Of a stretch of DNA of 37,012 nt, positions 17,057 through 25,440 are shown in pieces. Each line of letters starts with the position of its first letter. Position 1 is the first letter of the stretch. The notes beneath the pieces are model-generated. The model did no database searches and was not told where the DNA came from. It was given only the letters and a program-made list of their open reading frames with translations. The stretch is from an uncultured bacterium (GTDB lineage: Bacteria; Bacillota; Clostridia; Oscillospirales; Oscillospiraceae), in NCBI GenBank assembly GCA_947364395.1, contig CANASS010000019.1, forward strand, positions 1 to 37,012, written 5' to 3'. A program made the translations under genes and the position numbers.

Positions 17057-18487
17057 ATGGATATCTTACAAACCCTGTCCAAGCTGGTGAACGAGTCCGG
17101 CTTCGCCGGGTTCTTCGCGGCGGGCGGCTGGAAAAACCTCATTATGATCGCCATTGCCTGCCTGCTGCTTTACTTGGGCATCGGCAAAAAGTTCGAGCCC
17201 CTGCTGCTGGTGGGCATCGCCTTCGGCGTTCTGCTGACCAACATCCCCGGGGCGGGCCTGTATCACATGGGTATGTGGGACGCCTACGTGTACGAGTGCG
17301 CCTATGATCCCGTCAACGACTACGCCCTTTACAACGCGGCGGAGGAGCGGCCCTACAACGAGATGGAGATCAACTATTATATCGTGGCCCGTCAGTGCGG
17401 ACACACCACCGGGCAGATCGAGGAGTACTTCGAGAACCTGGCGGGCGGCGACGCCACCAACGATTTCCTGGCCCTGTTCAACTCGCCCGAGTGTGACCAG
17501 AACGCCGCGCAGGAGTTTTCCACCAAGCTGAAAGGGCAGCTGTCCTTCACCGACATCATCCACCTGGGCGGCCTGCTGGACATCCTGTATATCGGCGTGA
17601 AGGCTGGCGTATATCCCTGCCTGATCTTTATCGGCGTGGGCGCCATGACCGACTTCGGGCCCCTCATCGCCCGGCCTTCCTCCATGCTCATGGGCGCGGC
17701 GGCCCAGCTGGGCGTGTTCTTCGCCTTCTTCGGCGCCTGCCTGCTGGGCTTTGCCGGTAACATTGCCGCCTCCATTGGCATCATCGGCGGCGCGGACGGG
17801 CCCACCGCCATCTACCTGACCACCAAGCTGGCCCCGGCTTTCCTGGGCCCCATCGCCATCGCCGCCTACTCCTATATGGCCCTGATCCCCATGATTCAGA
17901 AGCCTCTCATGCGGGCGCTGACCACGGAAAAGGAGCGGAAGGTGAAGATGGAGCAGGCCCGGAACGTGTCCAAGGTGGAGAAGATCGTATTCCCCATCGC
18001 CGTGTCCACCTTCGTGATTCTGCTGATCCCCTCCACCGCCCCCCTCATCGGCTGCCTGATGTTCGGCAACCTGTTGAAGGAAACCGGCGTCACCGAGCGC
18101 CTCAGCGATACCGCCCAGAACGCCTTGATGAACATCGTCACCCTGTTCCTGGGCATCAGCGTGGGCGCCACCACCGTGGCCGCCCGGTTCCTGTCCCTCC
18201 AGACCCTGATGATCGTGGTGCTGGGCGTCATCGCCTTCATGTTCTCCACCATCGGCGGCCTGCTTATGGGCAAGCTGATGTATAAGCTGTCCGGCGGCAA
18301 GATCAACCCCCTCATCGGCTCCGCCGGTGTGTCCGCCGTCCCCATGGCGGCCCGGGTGTCCCAGGACGTGGGCCGGGAGGCCAACCCCAACAACTTCCTG
18401 CTGATGCACGCCATGGGTCCCAACGTGGCCGGCGTCATCGGCTCCGCCATCGCGGCGGGCTTCCTGCTGGCCGTGTTCGGCGGCTGA
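17057..18487 (+). CDS. oadB: Oxaloacetate decarboxylase beta subunit, Na+-translocating
   Basis: The 476-residue integral membrane subunit decarboxylates carboxybiotin and exports Na+. Conserved blocks include GVGAMTDFGPLI at 193-204 and IIGGADGPTAIY around 242-253. Asp247 there corresponds to the essential Asp of Klebsiella OadB. Near the C-terminus NPLIGSAGVSAVPMAAR and LMHAMGPNVAGVIGSAI also match. These fit true oxaloacetate decarboxylases well. Between the second hydrophobic segment and the next block (about residues 70-170) lies a hydrophilic stretch rich in Glu, Asp, Asn and Tyr. It is about 40 residues longer than in the Klebsiella protein as I remember it. AAGGAGGGG precedes the ATG. 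It is the last gene of the cluster. Confidence 0.94.
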   Translation: MDILQTLSKLVNESGFAGFFAAGGWKNLIMIAIACLLLYLGIGKKFEPLLLVGIAFGVLLTNIPGAGLYHMGMWDAYVYECAYDPVNDYALYNAAEERPYNEMEINYYIVARQCGHTTGQIEEYFENLAGGDATNDFLALFNSPECDQNAAQEFSTKLKGQLSFTDIIHLGGLLDILYIGVKAGVYPCLIFIGVGAMTDFGPLIARPSSMLMGAAAQLGVFFAFFGACLLGFAGNIAASIGIIGGADGPTAIYLTTKLAPAFLGPIAIAAYSYMALIPMIQKPLMRALTTEKERKVKMEQARNVSKVEKIVFPIAVSTFVILLIPSTAPLIGCLMFGNLLKETGVTERLSDTAQNALMNIVTLFLGISVGATTVAARFLSLQTLMIVVLGVIAFMFSTIGGLLMGKLMYKLSGGKINPLIGSAGVSAVPMAARVSQDVGREANPNNFLLMHAMGPNVAGVIGSAIAAGFLLAVFGG

Positions 18488-18516
18488 GCCCGGCTTGAGG
18501 TATCTTCAATCTGCGC

Positions 18517-18556
18517 AAAAAGCTCCCGGTTTCGCACCGCGAAACCGGGAGCTTTT
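18517..18556. terminator. Terminator after oadB, probably bidirectional
   Basis: AAAAGCTCCCGGTTTCGC pairs perfectly with GCGAAACCGGGAGCTTTT around a 3-nt loop. TTTT(A)TTT follows on plus and an A/T-rich end on minus. It lies 30 nt after the oadB stop and about 140 nt after the converging gdhA stop. Confidence 0.85.
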
Positions 18557-18654
18557 ATTTGTACCCTGTCACTCTGTGCAGGCAGTTGCCCGCTCGGTCG
18601 CTTTCGCTTCGACTCGACCTGGTCTGCTGGGCGCTCCGCGCCCCTCCGCTCAGT

Positions 18655-18698
18655 CTCGCTCCGCTCCAAGCTCCCTCGCAGCCGTCTGCTCCGCGCTT
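18655..18698 (-). repeat. Stop-anchored 3' repeat, short subtype, copy B (after gdhA)
   Basis: Read on the minus strand, the gdhA stop TAA is formed with the first bases of AAGCGCGGAG. The 44-bp core continues to GGAGCTTGGAGCGGAGCGAG. It matches the element after the DUF1385 gene (28760-28803) at about 37 of 44 ungapped positions. Repeat-like GC-rich sequence rich in GAAGCGA-type words extends to about 18575. Confidence 0.65.
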
Positions 18699-20052
18699 AA
18701 ATTCCCTGCCACAGCATAGCGTCGGCCACCTTCAGGAATCCGGCGATGTTGGCCCCCGCCTGGATGTTCCCCTTCATGCCGTACTTCTCGGCGGCGGCGG
18801 CACAGGCGGCGTAAATGCCCTCCATGATGCCCTTCAGCTTGGCGTCCACCTCCTGGAAAGTCCAGCTCAGCCGCTCACTGTTCTGGCTCATCTCCAGGCC
18901 GGAGGTGGCCACGCCGCCGGCGTTGGACGCCTTGGCGGGGGCGAACAGGATGCCCGCAGCCTGATAGGCGGCGATAGCGCCGGGGGCGGAGGGCATGTTG
19001 GCGCCCTCAAACACGCCGATGACGCCGTTGGCAATGAGAGTCTTGGCGCTGTTTTCGTCGATCTCGTTCTGGGTGGCGCAGGGCAGGGCGATGTCGCAGG
19101 GCACCGTCCAGATCCCGGAACAGCCCTCCACATACTTGGCGGAGGGAACGTAGTTCAGATAAGTCTTGATCCGGTCCCGCTTGACCTCCTTGATCTCCTT
19201 CACCACCTTGAAATCAATGCCGTTCTCATCTACAATGTAGCCGTTGGAATCGGACATGGCAATTACCTTGCCGCCCAGGGCGGTGCACTTCTGGTTGGCG
19301 TAAATGGCCACATTGCCTGAGCCGGAGATCACCACCCGCTTGCCCTGGAAGGACTGGCCGTTGTCCCGGAGCTGGGCGTCGGCGAAGTAGCACAGGCCGA
19401 AACCGGTGGCCTCGGTGCGGGCCAGGGAGCCGCCGTAGCTCAGGCCCTTGCCGGTGAGCACCCCAGTGAACTCGTCCCGGATCTTCTTGTACTGGCCGAA
19501 CATAAATCCGATCTCCCGGGCGCCCACGCCGATGTCTCCCGCAGGCACGTCGGTGTCCGGGCCGATGTGGCGCTGCAGCTCCGTCATGAAGGACTGGCAG
19601 AACCGCATGACCTCGCCGTCGCTCTTGCCCTTGGGGTCGAAGTCGGAACCGCCCTTGCCGCCGCCCATGGGCAGGGTGGTGAGGGAGTTCTTGAAAATCT
19701 GCTCAAAGCCCAGGAACTTGATAACCGACAGGTTCACCGTGGGGTGGAACCGCAGGCCGCCCTTGTAGGGGCCGATGGCGGAGTTAAACTGAACCCGGTA
19801 ACCCCGGTTCACCTGGACCTTGCCGCTGTCGTCCACCCAGGGCACCCGGAACATGACCACCCGCTCCGGCTCCACGATGCGGCCGATGATGTTCTGCGCC
19901 TCATAGCGGGGATCGGCCTCCACCACAGGCTCCAGAGACTCCAGCACCTCCTCCACAGCCTGGAGGAACTCGGGCTCGTGGGCGCTTTTCTTCTTCAGGT
20001 CGTCCAGCACGGACAGCAGATAAGCGTTCTTGATTGACATCGTTGTCAGCAT
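18697..20052 (-). CDS. gdhA: Glutamate dehydrogenase
   Basis: The 451-residue hexameric-type enzyme interconverts glutamate with 2-oxoglutarate plus ammonium. Substrate-site blocks are FNSAIGPYKGGLRFHPTVN (substrate-binding Lys97) and LPMGGGKGGSDFDPKGKSD with the catalytic-region Lys133. DVPAGDIGVGAREIG follows. The dinucleotide fold is marked by ISGSGNVAIYA. Length and the GGLRFHP pattern place it with bacterial GDHs near 450 residues, commonly NADP-linked, though the coenzyme cannot be proved by eye. The first ATG has AAGGAAG 5 nt upstream; an ATG four codons later is possible. It faces the decarboxylase cluster. It has its own strong promoter, and its stop codon merges into a dispersed repeat. 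Confidence 0.96.
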   Translation of the reverse strand: MLTTMSIKNAYLLSVLDDLKKKSAHEPEFLQAVEEVLESLEPVVEADPRYEAQNIIGRIVEPERVVMFRVPWVDDSGKVQVNRGYRVQFNSAIGPYKGGLRFHPTVNLSVIKFLGFEQIFKNSLTTLPMGGGKGGSDFDPKGKSDGEVMRFCQSFMTELQRHIGPDTDVPAGDIGVGAREIGFMFGQYKKIRDEFTGVLTGKGLSYGGSLARTEATGFGLCYFADAQLRDNGQSFQGKRVVISGSGNVAIYANQKCTALGGKVIAMSDSNGYIVDENGIDFKVVKEIKEVKRDRIKTYLNYVPSAKYVEGCSGIWTVPCDIALPCATQNEIDENSAKTLIANGVIGVFEGANMPSAPGAIAAYQAAGILFAPAKASNAGGVATSGLEMSQNSERLSWTFQEVDAKLKGIMEGIYAACAAAAEKYGMKGNIQAGANIAGFLKVADAMLWQGI

Positions 20053-20091
20053 CCTTTCTTCCTTGAACGTGGGGCTTGATTACAATGCAGT

Positions 20092-20120
20092 ATTTTACAC
20101 CACTAAAGCGCATTTTGCAA
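20092..20120 (-). promoter_or_regulatory. Sigma-A-type promoter of gdhA
   Basis: On the minus strand TTGCAA and TAAAAT stand 17 nt apart, ending 40 nt before the gdhA start in AT-rich DNA. Confidence 0.75.
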
Positions 20121-20174
20121 GTCTGAAGATAAAAAATTGCAAAAATGATTTTCACAAAAAATTTTGGGTGACCG

Positions 20175-20208
20175 GGAACCTTTTTGGAATCCCAGACATC
20201 TATATACT
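20175..20208 (+). promoter_or_regulatory. Promoter region of the ECF sigma gene
   Basis: TTTTTG (20181-20186) and TATACT (20203-20208) are 16 nt apart, a plausible sigma-A promoter. Just upstream GGAACC (20175-20180) resembles the -35 core of ECF sigma promoters, but no matching CGTC-like -10 follows at 16-17 nt. Confidence 0.5.
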
Positions 20209-20243
20209 GTCCGGACGAAAGAGGAAAGGGGATAACGCCTAAT

Positions 20244-20738
20244 ATGGATTTTTCTCGGGAGGAATTCGCCGCCGTGGTGACCGAGCACGGGCCCCGGATG
20301 TACCGGGCGGCCCGGTCGGTGCTGGACAGCGACGCCGACGCCCAGGACGCGGTGTCCCAGGCGGTGCTCCAGGCCTGGCAGTCGCTGGACAGGCTGCGTG
20401 ACCGGGAGGCGGTGCGCCCCTGGCTGGTGAAGATTGCGGTGAACTGTGCCTACGCCCTGCGGCGGAAGCAAAAGCGGGTGGTCTACCTGGACGACCTGCC
20501 CCAGGAGCCCGCCGCGCCGCCCCCCGCCCAGTACGACGGGCTGTGGGAGGCGGTGTGCGCCCTGCCCCCGGACCGCCGGACGGCGGTGACGCTGTTCTAC
20601 TATGAGTCCATGACGGTGGACGAGATCGCCCGGCTGCTTGGCGTGCCCCAGGGGACGGTGAAGTCCCGGCTGGCGCGGGCCAGGGCGCAGTTGAAAGAAA
20701 TGCTGCAAGAACAGGAGGGTGACTATGAACAAATTTGA
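20244..20738 (+). CDS. ECF-type RNA polymerase sigma factor
   Basis: The 164-residue protein has only sigma regions 2 and 4. Region 2 runs from about residue 18 with RAARSVLDSDADAQDAVSQA and a VRPWLVKIAVNCA helix. Region 4 has LPPDRRTAVTLFYYE and the helix-turn-helix SMTVDEIARLLGVPQGTVKSRLARAR. Such factors turn on small regulons when freed from an anti-sigma factor. The ATG at 20244 was chosen by family length; GAAAGGGG lies about 12 nt upstream. Its end overlaps the start of the next gene by 14 nt, so the two are co-translated, the usual arrangement for a sigma factor and its cognate inhibitor. Confidence 0.92.
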   Translation: MDFSREEFAAVVTEHGPRMYRAARSVLDSDADAQDAVSQAVLQAWQSLDRLRDREAVRPWLVKIAVNCAYALRRKQKRVVYLDDLPQEPAAPPPAQYDGLWEAVCALPPDRRTAVTLFYYESMTVDEIARLLGVPQGTVKSRLARARAQLKEMLQEQEGDYEQI

Positions 20739-21717
20739 CGAAAAGCTGAGAGCGATGGCGGAACGGGAGGCCATCTCCACCCCAGAGGGGTTTGACAGCC
20801 GTTTGCAGGAGACGCTGGCCAATCTGCCATCCAAGGGAAAACGGCGGCTGGGGGCGATGAAGGGTGCGCTGGTCGCGGCGGCGGCCTGCGTGCTGCTGGT
20901 AGGCACGGCCTTCGCCGCCTCCCCCGGACTGCGGGATATCCTGACGGAAGCGTTGGGCGGTTTCGCGCCCTACGCACAGGAGCAGGAGGAGAAAACGTAC
21001 CTCATTGAGGGCATAGAGTTTAAGGTGAAATCCGTGCTGGCGGACGACTTCACCATCCGGGCCTATGTGGAGGCCAGAGATGTGGAGGGGGATATCTTCG
21101 ACAAGATTGACGACATCACCATACCGACCCGTGTGCACGGCGGGGTGGATGTCCCCACCGTCAATGAGTGGCTGGCAACCGACGCCACCGAAAGCTGGAT
21201 GAGCGGCGCGGAATGTCTGGGTTATGACGAGGAGAGCAAAACCGCTTTCCTGGTGGTCTCCGCCTGGAAATCCATGCCGGAGGACATGACCCGCGCCGGG
21301 GTTGAAGTGCGTGACTTCAACAGCTACCTGACGGGGGACCATGAAGAGGTATGGCGGAATCGCTGGAATCGAACCATCCCGGTAGAGGTGAAGCAGGTGG
21401 AAACCACCGTGCTGGGCAAGGACACGGCGCTGGTCTCCGGCCTGGGCGCGGAGGAGGCCCGCCTGTCCCCCCTGGGCCTGACCCTGATCTTCCATGATTA
21501 TGAGATTTCCCGGGAGGACGTTCGCACCGCCGCCGTCAGTGTCAAGCTGGCGGACGGGTCCGTGGCGGAGGCCCCGTGGGGCGGCCTGTGCGGCATTTTC
21601 CTGCCTCCATATGATGAGAACAGCAGCCGGGTGCTCATCTGGAACTTCCGGGAGCCGGTGGAGGCGGAACAGATTCAAGGGGTCTACGTGGGAGAGGACT
21701 ACTTCCCCATCCAATGA
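20725..21717 (+). CDS. Membrane anti-sigma factor-like protein (DUF4179-like)
   Basis: The 330-residue protein has a short cytoplasmic N-terminus (about residues 1-42). One transmembrane helix follows (about 46-66, ALVAAAACVLLVGTAFAAS), then a large external domain rich in beta strands. The start FDEKLRAMAEREAISTPEGFDSRL resembles the DUF4179 group encoded beside ECF sigma factors in Clostridia. By context it should hold the sigma factor inactive until an extracytoplasmic signal arrives. No classic zinc anti-sigma HxxxCxxC motif is present. The ATG has GGAGGG 6 nt upstream, better than the GTG two codons earlier. The signal is unknown. Confidence 0.78.
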   Translation: MNKFDEKLRAMAEREAISTPEGFDSRLQETLANLPSKGKRRLGAMKGALVAAAACVLLVGTAFAASPGLRDILTEALGGFAPYAQEQEEKTYLIEGIEFKVKSVLADDFTIRAYVEARDVEGDIFDKIDDITIPTRVHGGVDVPTVNEWLATDATESWMSGAECLGYDEESKTAFLVVSAWKSMPEDMTRAGVEVRDFNSYLTGDHEEVWRNRWNRTIPVEVKQVETTVLGKDTALVSGLGAEEARLSPLGLTLIFHDYEISREDVRTAAVSVKLADGSVAEAPWGGLCGIFLPPYDENSSRVLIWNFREPVEAEQIQGVYVGEDYFPIQ

Positions 21718-21731
21718 CGCAAAACGCAAAA

Positions 21732-21769
21732 GCCGGACCCGAGGAACTCCCTCGGGCCCGGTCTTTTTT
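21732..21769. terminator. Bidirectional terminator between anti-sigma gene and glucosidase gene
   Basis: CCGGACCCGAGG and CCTCGGGCCCGG pair with one mismatch around a 5-nt loop. Six T residues follow on plus, and TTTTGCGTTTT follows on minus. Its plus-strand end overlaps the glucosidase stop codon. Confidence 0.8.
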
Positions 21770-23390
21770 ACATCTCCCCTGCCCTGTCCTCCAGGATCAC
21801 CGCCTCCCAGGGGGACAGCCGCCCGTCAAAGCCCTCCCGCCGGTAGTTGGACCGCAGGAGCGTACCCCGGCTTCCCACCCGGGCGGGTCGGCTGCTGAAA
21901 TTCAGCGCCACGGTGACGCTCTCCGCCCCCAGACGGCGGCGGTAGACAAACACTTTATGGGTGGCCTCCAGCCACAGGAAATCCCCCCGGCGCAGCGCCT
22001 CCCGCTGCCGGCGCAGGGCGGACAGGTCTTTGTACCAGCTCCAGATGGAGTCCGGGTCTCTCTCCTGGTCCGCCAGGTTGACAAAGTGATAGTTGCGGTT
22101 CACCCCCAGCCATGCCCGGTCCGCCGTGGTAAAGCCCGCGTTGGGTCCGTCATCCCACTGCATGGGGGTGCGGGCGTTGTCCCTGCTGGTGCGGGCAATG
22201 ATCTTCCATTTCAGCCGCTCGGGCACGTGGCAGGCGGTCAAAATGCGGTTCACATTGCGGCTCTCCACGTCGTTCAGCTGGTCCACGCCGTCAAAATCGA
22301 AGTCCACCATGCCGATCTCCTGCCCCTGGTAGAGGAAGGGCGTTCCCCGCAGGGTGAGCAGCAGGGTGGCCAGCAGTTTGCCGCTCTCCCGCCAATAGCC
22401 GTCACAGCCGAACCGGGGGATAGACCGGGGCTGGTCGTGGTTTTCCAGATAAATGGCGTTCCAGGGCAGCTCCCTCTGCCATTTAATCAGGGCCTCAAAA
22501 AACGGTTTGGGCCGGAACTCCCGCTTCAGCCACTTGATATAGTACTGATCCGTCTCCATGTGCTCGAAGGAGAACAGCAGGTCCAGCTCCCCCCGGTCCG
22601 GGGCGCACAGGTCCCGGGCCATGTCCGGGGTGACGAACACCGTCTCCCCCACCGTGAACGCCTTATAGCCGTCCAGCACCTTCCGCAGGCGCCGCAGAAT
22701 CCCATGGGTTCCCTCCAGGGACAGGTAGTGCTCCAGCCCGGTGAGGGCCAGCCGCTTTTTGCCGTCCTCCAGGCTGTCCTTCCAGAGGATGTTGATCACG
22801 TCGCACCGGAAGCCCGCCACCCCCCGGCCCAGCCAGAAGCGCAGGATATCCTTCACTTCCTCCAGCACCTGGGGACAGTGGTAGTTCAAATCCGCCTGGG
22901 TCCGGGCGAACAGGTGAAGGTAGTACTCCCCCCGCACCTCGTCCCACTGCCAGCAGTCCTCGCCGAAAAAGCCTGTCCAGTTGTTGGGAAGCCCTCCGTC
23001 CGGCCCCGGCGGGGCCCAATAGTAATAGTCGGTGTAGGGGGCGATCCTCCTGCGGCTCTTCTCAAACCACTCATGGCTGGTGGAGGTGTGGTTGACCACC
23101 AGGTCCATCAAGACCCGGATGCCCCGGCGTCTGGCCTCCAGAATCAGCCGGTCCATGTCCTCCAGGGTACCGTACTCCGGGTTGATGTCCTTGTAATCGC
23201 TGATGTCGTAGCCGTTGTCGTCGTTGGGAGACGGGTACACCGGGCTGAGCCACACCACCCCCACCCCCAGCTCCTGGAGATGGTCCAGACGGCTGACGAT
23301 GCCGGGGATGTCCCCGATGCCGTCCCCGTTGGAGTCCTGGAAGCTGCGGGGATAGATCTGGTAAACGATGGCGTCCTTCCACCATTCCAT
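21768..23390 (-). CDS. GH13 alpha-glucosidase / oligo-1,6-glucosidase
   Basis: The 540-residue glycoside hydrolase of family 13 resembles oligo-1,6-glucosidases and trehalose-6-phosphate hydrolases. It begins WWKDAIVYQIYPRSFQDSNGDGIGD, has the region I block DLVVNHTS, and contains the catalytic trio. These are nucleophile Asp197 in GFRCDVIN, acid/base Glu249 in VGET and stabiliser Asp319 in ENHDQPR. GFRCDV replaces the more frequent GFRLDV or GFRMDV. No signal peptide is visible, so it acts inside the cell on imported oligosaccharides. GGAGG lies 8 nt before the ATG. It follows pgsA after 64 bp and is the last gene of the recA run. No sugar transporter is adjacent, so the substrate is undecided. 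Confidence 0.9.
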   Translation of the reverse strand: MEWWKDAIVYQIYPRSFQDSNGDGIGDIPGIVSRLDHLQELGVGVVWLSPVYPSPNDDNGYDISDYKDINPEYGTLEDMDRLILEARRRGIRVLMDLVVNHTSTSHEWFEKSRRRIAPYTDYYYWAPPGPDGGLPNNWTGFFGEDCWQWDEVRGEYYLHLFARTQADLNYHCPQVLEEVKDILRFWLGRGVAGFRCDVINILWKDSLEDGKKRLALTGLEHYLSLEGTHGILRRLRKVLDGYKAFTVGETVFVTPDMARDLCAPDRGELDLLFSFEHMETDQYYIKWLKREFRPKPFFEALIKWQRELPWNAIYLENHDQPRSIPRFGCDGYWRESGKLLATLLLTLRGTPFLYQGQEIGMVDFDFDGVDQLNDVESRNVNRILTACHVPERLKWKIIARTSRDNARTPMQWDDGPNAGFTTADRAWLGVNRNYHFVNLADQERDPDSIWSWYKDLSALRRQREALRRGDFLWLEATHKVFVYRRRLGAESVTVALNFSSRPARVGSRGTLLRSNYRREGFDGRLSPWEAVILEDRAGEM

Positions 23391-23454
23391 GGCGTTTTCC
23401 TCCTTTTTCGCGGATCGGAAAGGGGCGGGGCACCCGGCCCCGCCCCTGCGTACT

Positions 23455-23991
23455 TTACTTGTCCCAGTTGAGCACGTCCTTGTTTTTGACAAAATACTCC
23501 ACGCCGGAGTACAGGGTGGTGCCGGCAATGACGGCCACGCACACCCAGTCCAGGGTATTCATGGCGAAGGGCTCGCCCCACAGGTGCATCAGGCTCAGGC
23601 AGATCATGGTGGAGAAGGTCTTGACCTTGCCCGACCATCCGGCGGCGATGACCCGGCCGTTGTCCACCGCCACCAGCCGCAGGCCGGACACAGCGAACTC
23701 CCGGGCCATGACGATAACCAGCGCCCAGTCGGGGAACCGGCCCATGGCGCAGAAGCAGGTCATGGCGGTGAGCACCAGCATTTTATCCGCCAGGGGGTCC
23801 ATGAACTTGCCGAAATCCGTCACCAGGTTGTGCTTCCGGGCGATGTAGCCGTCCAAAAAGTCAGTGAGGCTGGCCACTATGAACACCGCCAGGGCGGCGT
23901 AGCTGTTGCCGGGAAAGTCCAGGTGCCACAGCACCAGGTACACGGGGATGAGAACGACGCGCATCAAGGTCAGTTTATTGGGTAGGTTCAT
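23455..23991 (-). CDS. pgsA: CDP-diacylglycerol-glycerol-3-phosphate 3-phosphatidyltransferase
   Basis: The 178-residue membrane enzyme makes phosphatidylglycerol phosphate from CDP-diacylglycerol and glycerol 3-phosphate. It carries the full CDP-alcohol phosphotransferase signature D-G-x2-A-R-x8-G-x3-D-x3-D at residues 47-69 (Asp47, Gly48, Ala51, Arg52, Gly61, Asp65, Asp69). The N-terminal MNLPNKLTLMRV is typical of PgsA. Several hydrophobic helices follow. GGAGAAG precedes the chosen ATG; an upstream extension is not family-like. It lies 120 bp after rimO, a neighbour pairing seen in many Firmicutes. Confidence 0.95.
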   Translation of the reverse strand: MNLPNKLTLMRVVLIPVYLVLWHLDFPGNSYAALAVFIVASLTDFLDGYIARKHNLVTDFGKFMDPLADKMLVLTAMTCFCAMGRFPDWALVIVMAREFAVSGLRLVAVDNGRVIAAGWSGKVKTFSTMICLSLMHLWGEPFAMNTLDWVCVAVIAGTTLYSGVEYFVKNKDVLNWDK

Positions 23992-24111
23992 TTCACGCTT
24001 CTCCTTTGTTCGGTCGTTGTGGGGGGACAACCCTATTGTATCATACCGCCTCCGGGGTTTCCACGGGAAAACGCACAAAAATTTTCCAGTTTCTTTGTCT
24101 GCTTTGCCGGG

Positions 24112-25440
24112 TCAGTCCTCGATCTCCCCGGTGAGATCGCCGTCGGACACCCCGGTGATCCGCACCCACACAAACTCCCCCGCCGGGACCAGCCCCGCCG
24201 CCGTGAACAGCACCCGGCCATCGATGTCCACCGAGTCGGCGTAGGTCCGCCCCACGTAGCAGCCCGCCTGGGAATCGAAGCCCTCGCACAGCACCTCCAT
24301 GCAGGCGCCCAGCCGGACCTCATTGTACTGGTCCATGATCCGGGACTGCAAATCCACCACCAGCTCCACCCGGCGGGCGGCGGCCTCCGGGTCCACCTGG
24401 TTTTCCATGGCGGCGGCCAGGGTGCCCTCCTCCGGGGAAAACTGGAACACCCCCGCCCGCTGGAGCTTCTGCTCCCGCAGGAACTGGCACAGCTCCTCAA
24501 ATTCCGCCTCTCCCTCGCCGGGCAGGCCGCAGATCAGGGAGGTGCGGATCACCACATCAGGCATGGCCGCCCGGAGCTTGGCGAACAGCGCCTCGATCTC
24601 CGCCCGGGTGCTTCTCCGGCGCATGGCCTTCAAAATGCCGTCGTTGGCGTGCTGGATGGGGATATCCAGATAGTGGACGATCTTCTTTTCCCGGGCAATG
24701 ACCTGAATCAATTCGTCCGTCACCGCCTCCGGGTAAAGGTAATGCAGGCGTATCCAGTGGAAATCCAGCCTGCACAGCCGCGTCAGCAGCTCCGCCAGCG
24801 TGGTGGTCCCATCCTTCAAATCCAGCCCGTAGCGGGTGATATCCTGGGCAATGACGATGAGCTCCTTTGCCCCCCTGTCCGCCAGCCCCTTCGCCTCGCT
24901 CAAGAGAGATTCCATAGAGCGGCTGCGGTAGCGCCCCCGCAGCTTGGGGATGACGCAGAAGGCGCAGCCGTTGGAGCACCCCTCGGCGATTTTGAGGTAG
25001 GCCGTCCAGGGCGGAGTGGTCACCCACCGCTCCCCGTCGTCGAAGGCCCGGGCCAGCTCTCCGAAATGCTCCGGCCGCTCCCCCGCCATCAGCTCCTCCA
25101 CGGCGGACGCCACGTCGGTGTAGCTCCCGGTGCCCAAAAGGCCGTCCACCTCGGGCAGCTCGGTTTTGATCTCCTCCCGGTAGCGCTGGCTGAGACAGCC
25201 CGCCACCAGCAGCTTCTTCAATTTTCCCTGGCTTTTCAGCGCCGCCAGCTCCAGGATGGCGTCAATGGCCTCGCTCTTGGCGGACTCGATGAACCCGCAG
25301 GTGTTGAGCACCGCCACGTCCGCCCCCTCCGGGTCGCCGGTGACGGTGTGGCCCACCTCCCGGCACAGTGCCATCATCTGCTCGGTGTTCACCAGATTTT
25401 TAGCGCAGCCCAGGGATTGGAACGCTATTTTATACCCCAT
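24112..25440 (-). CDS. rimO: Ribosomal protein S12 methylthiotransferase RimO
   Basis: The 442-residue radical-SAM enzyme adds a methylthio group to an Asp of ribosomal protein S12. The N-terminal UPF0004 domain binds one iron-sulfur cluster through Cys12, Cys48 and Cys82. The radical-SAM cluster uses Cys155, Cys159 and Cys162 in EGCSNGCAFCVIP. A C-terminal TRAM domain begins at about residue 375. The short N-terminus MGYKIAFQSLGCAKNLVNTE favours RimO over the tRNA enzyme MiaB. The ATG directly abuts the recX stop codon, with GGAGGAGG inside the end of recX, so the two are translationally coupled. Confidence 0.95.
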   Translation of the reverse strand: MGYKIAFQSLGCAKNLVNTEQMMALCREVGHTVTGDPEGADVAVLNTCGFIESAKSEAIDAILELAALKSQGKLKKLLVAGCLSQRYREEIKTELPEVDGLLGTGSYTDVASAVEELMAGERPEHFGELARAFDDGERWVTTPPWTAYLKIAEGCSNGCAFCVIPKLRGRYRSRSMESLLSEAKGLADRGAKELIVIAQDITRYGLDLKDGTTTLAELLTRLCRLDFHWIRLHYLYPEAVTDELIQVIAREKKIVHYLDIPIQHANDGILKAMRRRSTRAEIEALFAKLRAAMPDVVIRTSLICGLPGEGEAEFEELCQFLREQKLQRAGVFQFSPEEGTLAAAMENQVDPEAAARRVELVVDLQSRIMDQYNEVRLGACMEVLCEGFDSQAGCYVGRTYADSVDIDGRVLFTAAGLVPAGEFVWVRITGVSDGDLTGEIED

